A DNA stretch of 64,000 bases from the NCBI GenBank assembly GCA_033852075.1, contig JAWSVC010000012.1, forward strand, positions 124,001-188,000. Reading direction: 5' to 3'. The position numbers were made by a program, and so were the translations under genes. Every line of letters starts with the position of its first letter. Position 1 is the first letter of the stretch. Shown here in pieces: positions 18,747 to 27,200 of the stretch. Under the pieces are notes generated by a model. It was not told the DNA's origin, searched no databases, and saw only the letters and a program-made list of their open reading frames with translations. Source of the stretch: QZLE01 sp033852075 (lineage in GTDB: Bacteria > Pseudomonadota > Gammaproteobacteria > QZLD01).

Positions 18747-20714
18747 TTACTCATCTTTTTTATCTTCCTGTCCTTGTTCTGCCATTGCAGCTAATTCTTC
18801 ATCTATATCACCATTGGTTGAAGAATCTACTTCATTCTCACTGATGGTTTCTGCTGCTGTTTCCTCGATTTCAGATTCCAGATTCTCTTCTGTTTGGCTA
18901 TCCAATTCTTCGGTTTCATCGTTATCCAAATCTTCACCATCATCATCTAATGTGGGTATGGATTTTTCTTTTTTACTAAATAAATAGACAATTCCTATAA
19001 CAGTTAAGACTATTAGGTTGAATCCAACAAATACTAAGATTATTAGTAGAAGGCTAACGTCATCTGATTCAGGAAGCTCTTCTTCATCTGGTTCTTCAAT
19101 TTTAGGCTCTTCAATGGCTGGAGGTTTAATTGCTTCTGGAGATTTTATAAATACATCAATAATAGGAGCACGAAGGTTAACAGGGCGACCTGTACCGGTC
19201 TGTGCTATCATTTGAATCTTAATGGCGTATTTTCTATCAAGTTCAATATCATCAACTGTAATTTTCCAAAGGTCAAAGTCAAATTCCGGTTCTAATAACT
19301 CGCTAAGTCCGTCTGGATAGGTTATTTCTGCGGCAATTTCTATAGTGTCAGGATCAATCCAATCTTTTGTTAATGATACTTCTATATCAACTTTGCCTTT
19401 CCCATCAATGATTTCCTGGTTTGTTTCTATAGATAATGGATCATCATGGACAGTAATGGTGTGTCTTAATTCTCTTTGGAATGTCTTTCCGTTAACCTGA
19501 GTAATTATTTCATGTTCACCAATTTCTCGTAGTGTCTTTGCAAATTTATAGGTATATATGCCATCTTTTGGTTTCTTATCGCCCGCTAAGCCATTATCTT
19601 TCATGCTAATGGTTTTAGTTTTGCCATCTGGTGTGGTTTGGTCAATAGAGAATTTTACAAAGCGATGAAAGTCTGGTTTTTCAATAACCTTGCCTTCTTC
19701 TTCCAGCCATGTTTCAAAGATAAATGATTCGCCGTTAATCAGGTTATTTGGCACCTGAGAACTTTTGAGTTTCAGATCACTTACAATCATGACTCTGTTA
19801 TCTGGATCGATATCAGCAATAATTTGCCATTCACCTATCTTTGGTTCAGATATTGTTACTAAATCATAACCAGAATCGTGATGCCATTTAACCTTTGCAG
19901 GAGCGTGTTTGCTGTCGAATTCATTGCCAGTAGGGTCTTTTAATTTAGTTTTAGGTGAATCTGGTTTATTGAAAACTAAGATTGTTAATTCATCTACCGA
20001 TGAATCAACGCTGAATTTATTTTCATTAAGAGGAAGGGTTTCTCTTTTTACAGATTTTTCAAATAGCTTAAGAAATGCTTTTTGCAGTTGGTCAGCATTT
20101 TGTACCATTATGTATGCGCCATCAGTTTGTACCGCAAGGTTTTCAAGCAGCTCGGTATCGGCGTTTTCTGATAAAGCAATGGTGTGTATTTTTATACCTG
20201 ACCGTTTGAAGTAGGGAATGACTTCGGAAATGATTTTTTTTCTTGATTCAACATTTTTTAGGGGATCTTTGGAAACATCAACTACGCCATCTGTAAGTAG
20301 GATTACACTTCTATGTTCATAAGGTACAGGTTGATTCCAATCTCTACTGGAGTCTTCCAGAACTTGGGCTATATCGGTAAATTGCCCGGGTGATCTTATT
20401 TGCGATGCTTTATTTGTAGCTGCGGTTTGCCAGTCAGGCGTTACCTTGCCATGCCTTACAAATTCATTAGTCCATTTTGCAAATGTCCAGACACCAGCTT
20501 CACTTCCTGGTGGCAATAGGTTTACCAGCATGCGCATTGCAGGTGCCCGAAGGTTATTCGGGTCATTTTGTTTCATGCTTCCGGAAATATCAATGAGTAT
20601 TCGCACAGAGTCAATGGGATCAGCTGCGTATACCGAACAGGACGCAAGATATAAAATAATGACCGATACCAGAGATAATAGACTCTTAATTGGTTTCAAA
20701 CAGCAACACTCCAT
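18747..20714 (-). CDS. VWA domain membrane protein, TIGR03503-like
   Basis: 655 residues. A signal peptide ends near VYA|AD (residue 30), then a von Willebrand A domain (~36-215) with a full metal-binding MIDAS: D42, S44, S46 (DISGS), T113 and D142. Middle residues ~230-530 look like beta-sandwich repeats. A membrane helix at ~552-578 leaves an acidic C-terminal ~75 residues in the cytoplasm. So the VWA domain faces the periplasm and probably binds a ligand through Mg2+. The ATG has no ribosome-binding site; a TTG five codons in has GGAG 8 bases upstream and gives a more typical MKPIK signal start, so the true N-terminus may be 20699. Confidence 0.82.
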   Translation of the reverse strand: MECCCLKPIKSLLSLVSVIILYLASCSVYAADPIDSVRILIDISGSMKQNDPNNLRAPAMRMLVNLLPPGSEAGVWTFAKWTNEFVRHGKVTPDWQTAATNKASQIRSPGQFTDIAQVLEDSSRDWNQPVPYEHRSVILLTDGVVDVSKDPLKNVESRKKIISEVIPYFKRSGIKIHTIALSENADTELLENLAVQTDGAYIMVQNADQLQKAFLKLFEKSVKRETLPLNENKFSVDSSVDELTILVFNKPDSPKTKLKDPTGNEFDSKHAPAKVKWHHDSGYDLVTISEPKIGEWQIIADIDPDNRVMIVSDLKLKSSQVPNNLINGESFIFETWLEEEGKVIEKPDFHRFVKFSIDQTTPDGKTKTISMKDNGLAGDKKPKDGIYTYKFAKTLREIGEHEIITQVNGKTFQRELRHTITVHDDPLSIETNQEIIDGKGKVDIEVSLTKDWIDPDTIEIAAEITYPDGLSELLEPEFDFDLWKITVDDIELDRKYAIKIQMIAQTGTGRPVNLRAPIIDVFIKSPEAIKPPAIEEPKIEEPDEEELPESDDVSLLLIILVFVGFNLIVLTVIGIVYLFSKKEKSIPTLDDDGEDLDNDETEELDSQTEENLESEIEETAAETISENEVDSSTNGDIDEELAAMAEQGQEDKKDE

Positions 20715-20858
20715 GGCTTAATAATAATTACTTTAATTATCGACCAAAAACCCAGAATTTTCAGTGTATGGAGTAATTTTTTTTATTATTTGCTTCAATA
20801 ATGAGAATAAGTTCATTTTAAATTGAAAAAATAGGGTGGATATTAAATAAATATGCAC

Positions 20859-20887
20859 AAAAATACCGGCTTAGTGCCGGTATTTTA
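20859..20887 (-). terminator. Hairpin terminator of the orphan parA
   Basis: An 11-bp stem AAAATACCGGC / GCCGGTATTTT with a 5-base loop (20871-20875) lies 18 bases after the parA stop and gives a T-rich strand on the minus strand. Confidence 0.75.
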
Positions 20888-20904
20888 AAGGTGGAAAGCT
20901 AAAA

Positions 20905-21705
20905 TTAGGCTCTTTTGCGTCCTTTGATGGTCGCTATGTTTGTATCTTGAAGTGTTGCGTGTAGCTGAACGAATTCTTCAGTAACTTTATGTTTTGGTGC
21001 AAAAAATATCATAGGAGTTGAGCATTCATGTGATTCTCTGATTTTTACAGATGTTCTAATTTTTGAATCTAAGATTGGTAAATCTTCATCTATTAGCTCT
21101 TGTACGAGTTTTTGCGGAAGGTTAGCTCTTGATTGGAACTGGTTTACAACAATCCCTTCAACAATCAATTCCTGATTATGGTCCATTTGAATTTCCTGGA
21201 TATGATCAATCACACTGTATAATGCGCGTCTTGAAAAGTTATCACAGTCAAATGGTATTAAGCAGGTGTTAGCTGCGATTAATGCAGATCTTGAATAAAA
21301 ATTAAGAGCAGGAGGCGTGTCTATATAAATTTCATCGAAATCACCTAGCTTATCTAGTGCTTCTCTAAGCTTATACATTTTGTATCTTGCTTCAAGCTTG
21401 CCCTGCAAAGACTCTAATTCCTGTGATGAAGGAAGAACAAAAAGATTTTCGAAAGGTGTTTCGTGGATAAAGTCAGTTGTTTCTTGTTTAAATATCTGGA
21501 AACTTAACATCTGCTCAAAAAAGTTTGCTGCTGTTTTATCAACATTGTCAGCTTCATCTCCAAGCAGGTACTGAGAAGAGTTTCCTTGAGGATCAAGATC
21601 AATGACTAATGTTTTAAGTCCTTTTGATGCGCTTATTGCTGCAAGATTACAAGTAATTGTGGATTTACCAACGCCGCCTTTTTGGTTAAAAACTACTCTT
21701 AGCAT
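20905..21705 (-). CDS. ParA family ATPase (orphan)
   Basis: 266 residues from the preferred ATG (21705), which has GGAAGGGAG 7 bases upstream; an in-frame TTG at 21732 is less likely. Deviant Walker A KGGVGKST sits at residues 8-15, switch II is DLDPQGN, and IDTPPAL is the Walker B region. These are features of ParA/Soj/MinD ATPases that position DNA or protein cargo on the nucleoid or membrane. No parB or parS-like site is nearby, so it is not a standard chromosome-partition pair; a role in positioning another structure is possible. It carries its own terminator and is flanked by the VWA gene and srkA. Confidence 0.88.
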   Translation of the reverse strand: MLRVVFNQKGGVGKSTITCNLAAISASKGLKTLVIDLDPQGNSSQYLLGDEADNVDKTAANFFEQMLSFQIFKQETTDFIHETPFENLFVLPSSQELESLQGKLEARYKMYKLREALDKLGDFDEIYIDTPPALNFYSRSALIAANTCLIPFDCDNFSRRALYSVIDHIQEIQMDHNQELIVEGIVVNQFQSRANLPQKLVQELIDEDLPILDSKIRTSVKIRESHECSTPMIFFAPKHKVTEEFVQLHATLQDTNIATIKGRKRA

Positions 21706-21823
21706 ATTTGAACTCCCTTCCGATGTGCTCAATTTTTAAATCCATTTTGAATTAATCTGAAACTAGATATATTCAGACCCTTATAGCCGTATTTTCAGAC
21801 TTTTTTGTATAAATAGTCAAGAC

Positions 21824-22828
21824 TTATCTCCAGAAAAGTGGTTCTTCATCCAACATGGAGATTTGCTCTCTTAAAATCAGTATCTGATCTTGCCAATATT
21901 TAGTCGTATTAAACCATGGAAAATTATGAGGGAAAGCTGGATCATTCCATCTTTTGGCCAGCCATGAACTGTAATGAAGCAGTCGTAGAGCCCGTAGTGA
22001 TTCAATAAAAACAAGTTGCGACGTATTAAAAGAATTGAATTCGCTATAGCCCTCAAGAATTTCAGAAAGTTGGGCTGTCATTTCAGCTCGGTCTCCTGAT
22101 AAAAGCATCCATATATCCTGAACTACTGGTCCGGTAATGCAGTCATCAAGATCAACAAAATGGGGGCCTTCGTCTCGCCATAGAATATTACTGATATGGC
22201 AATCTCCATGGATTCTTTGCTTTTGGATATTTTTATATTTATATGTAGTAAAAATTGATTCCACTTTCTTTATCAATATCTCAACAGTTGATTTGTACGA
22301 ATCATCTAATTCAGCAGGAATAAAATTATTGTTAAAAAGAAAGTCTATTGCGTCATATCCATAGTTTTGGATTTCTAAAGAAGGCCTGTGCTGGAAATTT
22401 TTGGTGGCTCCTACAGCATGAATGCGGCCAATGAATCGCCCGATCCTATATAATTGATCCATGTTGTCGGTATCTGGGCTTCTGCCTGCCTGTTTTGGAA
22501 ATATGGCAAATCTGTACCCATTATAATAATGTAAGGTCTTATTATCATTATCAGTAAATGGAGCTATTACAGGAATTTCAAGCTCTGATAATTCTATTGA
22601 AAAACTATGTTCTTCCATGATCGCTTCGTTAGACCATCTTCTTGGGCGATAAAATTTTGTGATGATAGGCGATGAATCATTTATACCAATCTGGTAAACT
22701 CTATTTTCATAGCTATTTAAAGGGATTATAGAAGCATTGACATCATATCCAACAGATGCTGCTGCATCTAATACCGTATCTGGAGTTAGATTGCTGTAGT
22801 CTTCCTGCTGAGATATTTGTTCATTCAT
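21824..22828 (-). CDS. srkA: Stress response serine/threonine kinase SrkA (YihE/RdoA)
   Basis: 334 residues of the APH/choline-kinase fold. Catalytic loop RIHGDCHISNILW and metal site FVDLDDCITGP with D...QDIWMLLSG are intact, and NRVYQIG near residue 44 matches the nucleotide-binding strand of SrkA. The family phosphorylates protein substrates on Ser/Thr and counters stress-induced killing in E. coli. In E. coli the gene precedes dsbA; here it is beside the orphan parA and divergent from the HIT gene. No strong ribosome-binding site precedes the ATG. Confidence 0.93.
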   Translation of the reverse strand: MNEQISQQEDYSNLTPDTVLDAAASVGYDVNASIIPLNSYENRVYQIGINDSSPIITKFYRPRRWSNEAIMEEHSFSIELSELEIPVIAPFTDNDNKTLHYYNGYRFAIFPKQAGRSPDTDNMDQLYRIGRFIGRIHAVGATKNFQHRPSLEIQNYGYDAIDFLFNNNFIPAELDDSYKSTVEILIKKVESIFTTYKYKNIQKQRIHGDCHISNILWRDEGPHFVDLDDCITGPVVQDIWMLLSGDRAEMTAQLSEILEGYSEFNSFNTSQLVFIESLRALRLLHYSSWLAKRWNDPAFPHNFPWFNTTKYWQDQILILREQISMLDEEPLFWR

Positions 22829-22954
22829 ATTATATATTTTATCTATTGCTTATTTTGATTTATTCATCATACGGACTAATGATAATTTTTTATAGTTAAT
22901 AATGTTTCTTTTAGATTTGTAAATACTTGCTCCTAAAGTATATGGAGGTTTTTA

Positions 22955-23398
22955 ATGAGTGACTCAGAATTTGTACTAGATGAAGTGCTGGAAAAAGACT
23001 CTGTTTATATTGGACAATTTGAGCTTTGTCAGTTGCGTTTAATAAACAAGGATGCGTGGGTATGGTTTTTGTTGGTGCCGATGCGGGCAAATGTGACAGA
23101 AATATTTGATCTATCTGTTGCTGATCGTTATTACCTTATTGATGAAATTAATGCTACATCCAGGTTGCTTGAATGCCTGGGTAATTACGATAAGATAAAT
23201 ATCGGAGCGTTAGGTAATATCGTTAAACAGTTTCATGTGCATGTTATTGCAAGAAAAGTAGATGATGCAGGGTGGCCAGGTCCTGTATGGGGTGTTCAAG
23301 CTGGAAACGAATATGATGATCAAACTATTTCTGACATTATAAGTAGGATTAAAAATTGTCTATCACACGATCCATCGATTCATTTAGATTTGAATTAG
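22955..23398 (+). CDS. HIT domain protein
   Basis: 147 residues. The histidine-triad motif appears as QFHVHVIARK near residues 92-101, followed by the DDAGWPGPVWG segment typical of this proteobacterial branch. HIT proteins hydrolyse or transfer nucleotide phosphates; the substrate here is unknown. ATG with GGAGG 7 bases upstream. A bidirectional hairpin follows 23 bases after the stop. Confidence 0.9.
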   Translation: MSDSEFVLDEVLEKDSVYIGQFELCQLRLINKDAWVWFLLVPMRANVTEIFDLSVADRYYLIDEINATSRLLECLGNYDKINIGALGNIVKQFHVHVIARKVDDAGWPGPVWGVQAGNEYDDQTISDIISRIKNCLSHDPSIHLDLN

Positions 23399-23420
23399 TT
23401 ATGAATAGATAACCAACAAT

Positions 23421-23446
23421 AAATCCACCTCTTGCGAGGTGGATTT
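23421..23446. terminator. Bidirectional hairpin between HIT gene and small PA3496-like gene
   Basis: A perfect 11-bp stem AAATCCACCTC / GAGGTGGATTT with loop TTGC lies between two convergent genes. T-runs are short on both sides, so termination is likely but moderate. Confidence 0.6.
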
Positions 23447-23478
23447 AGTTATAAGGTGATTTGATGGGCTGGTGGTTA

Positions 23479-23694
23479 TTAGTTATAACCTAGATTTGAG
23501 TCATAAGCGCTATCGTAATCATCAATTAATTCACGTAATTGTCTTAATTCTTCAAGCTCTTCAATGCGTTTCCTGTTGCCTCTTTTTGTTTCTACAGCTC
23601 TCTTTTTCCCAGGGCTTAGTGAACATTTTGCAACTTGGTCTGCCCATTCTGCTTCAATATCAATTTCGTCTGTTTCGTCAATTAAAGTACCCAT
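23479..23694 (-). CDS. Small PA3496-like protein
   Basis: 71 residues, acidic N-terminal third, basic middle (KKRAVETKRGNRKRIEE) and a charged helix ELEELRQLRELIDDYD. This arrangement resembles the small PA3496-type family annotated as putative envelope-integrity proteins; the assignment is from pattern only. A near-perfect ribosome-binding site (GGGAGGATTGTA before ATG) supports translation. Confidence 0.65.
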   Translation of the reverse strand: MGTLIDETDEIDIEAEWADQVAKCSLSPGKKRAVETKRGNRKRIEELEELRQLRELIDDYDSAYDSNLGYN

Positions 23695-24217
23695 TACAAT
23701 CCTCCCAGCTTCTAGTTTTTCTATTCTGCATTTTATCTACCTTATAAATTTAAGGATATACAAAAATTAAATATTTAAAGGTTTTTATTTCATAAATATT
23801 AAAAAAAAATAATAAAATTTAATTTCTTGAAATAGTTATCATTTTTTATGATTTTCCAGGTCTATACTTTATTTTCTTTGCCTCCCCCTTTTGCAGATTT
23901 TTTATTTTTGTAATTAATTGTATTTATTGGATAATATTTAAAAATAACAATCTGATATGTTGTTGAAGCAGAATAATATAATAATTTTTATATGTGTTAG
24001 TTTTTGCAATTTTGCTCCCTAAAATAGTATTTATTATTCCCCAATTAAACTTTCTTATAGCATTTATCATGATTTTCTTTGCATATGTCAGAGACATTAT
24101 TTTGTATATTTAATTGTGTTAAAGCTGGCAAATTTCGATGATTACAGGTTATTATTCATTATGTTTGTTTGTCCTGTGAATAACAATCAATGTTAATCGT
24201 TTTTACAAGGAGCTGTA
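23695..24217. other. AT-rich upstream region of the propionyl-CoA synthase gene
   Basis: 523 bases without a supported gene, very AT-rich with poly-A and poly-T tracts. TTGTAA (23908-23913), 16 bases, GATAAT (23930-23935) is a possible plus-strand promoter, but such matches are expected by chance here. AAGGAG is 6 bases before the ATG at 24218. Confidence 0.4.
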
Positions 24218-27200
24218 ATGCAAGAACAGGAAGTTGTCGATTCTAGTGATATTGTAGAATTTTCTATGAATCATGTTGCTGATAATGATGATTTAGTTCC
24301 TCAGTTGCCTGTTGATATAAGAGATAATCCTATTATTAACATGCAAAAATTCGAAGAGATAAGGTCTGGTTTCGATAAAGATTTTGAAGCTGCTTTTGCC
24401 GTTCAAGCTGCTCGATCTATACACTGGTATAACAGCGAGAAGAAATCATGGTTACAACAAAATTCTTCCGGTAAGTGGCAGGGGTGGCGGTGTGTTGATG
24501 TTGGCCCAATATCTCTGGAACAATGGGTCCCCTGGAAAAAAATATTAGATGATAAATCAAAACCTTGTTTTAAGTGGTTTCAGGGGGCATTAACTAATGC
24601 TGCTTTTAATGAAGTTGATCGTCATGTGTTAGGCGGCCAAGGTAATGAGGCTGCATTTATCTTCGAAGGTGAAGAGTGGGATTCATCTGCATATGGAGGA
24701 TTAGGTCGCCCTGTACATGAAGGAATAATTAGTCGCAAAGAACTTTTAACTCAGTCTGTTCTGGCTGCATTAGTTTTAAAGGAAATTGGACTAACTAAAG
24801 GCGATAGAATAGCAATATATCTTCCTAACATAATTGACCAAGTTGTTTGGATAGAAGGAGCTAAACGTATTGGTGTTATATATACATCAATTTATTCTGA
24901 GCTATCGTCTAAAACTTTGGCTGATCGTATTGAAGAAATTGGCGCAAAAGTTGTTATAACTGCAAACGGTGCTTCAAAGAATGGTCAAACAGTTAAGCTT
25001 AAAGATTCGGTTGTCGATATAGCCTTAGATAAATTTGTATCTAGCAAAAAAGTAATTGAAATTGTAGATGCGTTAGCCACTGAATATTGCGATTCAGTAT
25101 TGGCTCGTGAAATTACTATGCGTGTTATTGATGCCTTACGTGGTGAAAAAACAGCAACCCCTGCTGTAGTATTGCATGAGGTGGGGGATGCTCTAATTGA
25201 ACAGGGTGGTCTTGATGCAATACACTCAATAAATTTCCGTACCGCATTATTAAATAAGATACGTGAGTTAAAGGGGGCCGTTGAAAGCGTTATCGTTATA
25301 GATAATGCCTGTGCTGAAGAAGTTAAATGGAATCAAATTGAAGGAAGAGATTATTCTGCAACCTCTCTATTAGAACAATCCATGAACATGGTTTGCAATA
25401 AGCTTGGTTTGGAGCAGTACAAAGAGCTGGAAAAAATGGCTGGTCCTGAGCTTGTTGCTGCTTTGTGGGATGTTTGCCCATGTGAGCCTGTTCCCGCATC
25501 TTTTCCAATGCTTATTGCATATAGTGCAGGATTAACCGGTAATCCAAAACCTATTGTTCATACGCATAGCAATATAGCTATAGGTGTCAACAACACTGTA
25601 AAAGTTAGTTTTGACGCCAAACCAGGAAGTGATGTGATTTATGTTACAGCTGATCCTGGCGGCATTGTCGGGCAGGCTTATTTGATTTCAGCAGCATTGA
25701 TTAATCGTATAACCGGTGTTTTAGTTGAGGGATCACACACCTATCCGGATGCAGGTAGATTTGCTTCAGTTATTTATCGCAGACAGGTGTCAATCTTAAT
25801 AACCAAGGCCTCTATTATTCAGGGTTTTATGCTTGATACCGAAAAACAAAGAATGATAGAAAGTTATGACCTTTCATCATTAAGAGTCGCTTCTTTTTCT
25901 TCAGAGCCGATAAATCCTAAGATCCATAGATTTGCAATGGAGCTATTTACCCAGAACTTTATTAACTCTTATATCAGTACAGAATCCGGAACCGTCTTAT
26001 GGTCCCATTTTTATGGGAATTCTGATTACCGGCTTAAGTCAAATGGAACTGCTTTTATAATGCCGTGGGTTTCAGCCCAGGTTAGAATCCCATCAATAAA
26101 TAAGAATAAAGATGATAGGTTTAGATATCGTATAGCAGAGATTGATGAGTGGGGTGAGTTAGTTCTTAATAGACCGCTACCAACGATGATGCTTACAGTT
26201 TGGGGTGCTGGTAAAAAAGTAAATGATGATGCATGGGTAGGTGATATTAATAAATTTAATTCATTGTATTTTTCGCGATACTGTGATGATTCTGATAGTC
26301 CGGACTCTGCTTTTTTATTGGGCGATTATGCCAGTATAAATGAACAGCATGCTTATTTGTTTCATGATTATTATGATGATTCGATTAACATAAGTGGGAA
26401 TGTATTTGCTGCATCTGATGTTGAGAATGCAATTAGAAGAGATAAATTTATAAATTCAAGTTCTCCTCTAGATGATTGTATTGTTATTGCTGCTCCTGAT
26501 GTTGAAAGAGGAAATGTTCCTCTTGCATTTATTAAAATAAAATCAGGCTTGAGGCTTTCCAAACTGGATGTTGATCGCATTAATAGTTTTATTGAATCTG
26601 AAATGGGACCTTTAGCTATTCCTAATGCTTATATAGTTGTGGATGAATTTCCAGAAACCCAAAATGGAAAGTATCTCCGCAGGATTATTATTGATCTGAT
26701 ATATGGAAATATGGATTCTGATAAGTCCGGGGTTATTAACCCAATATCAGTTGATAGGCTTTATGAAAAAATAATTGAATGGAAATCCCAGATTAATAAG
26801 ACAACTTCTAATTTAATGGTTAGAAAAGAGCGTTATGTTAGCGTGGAATATTTTTCTGTGCCTATTAGCTCTGGCAAAAGGGCGTATCTGGTAACAATTA
26901 TTATTGATGCAGCTCCTGTAAATGCACTTTCTAATGAGGTGTTGGATGACTTAATTAAGATCATTGGTGAGCTTGAGCAGGATCTTAGTGTTAAGGCGAT
27001 TGTTATTGGAAGCAAAAATCCTAAATGCTTTGTAGCAGGAGCAGATATTCAGCAGATCTATAGGCAGATAAAAGACCGTGATACTGCAAGAGCATTTGCG
27101 ACCAAAGGACACGTTCTTTTTTCTCGAATAGAACAGATGAAAAAGCCAGTTATTGCTGCGATAAGTGGATTGGCTCTTGGTGGTGGTTGTGAACTGGCTA

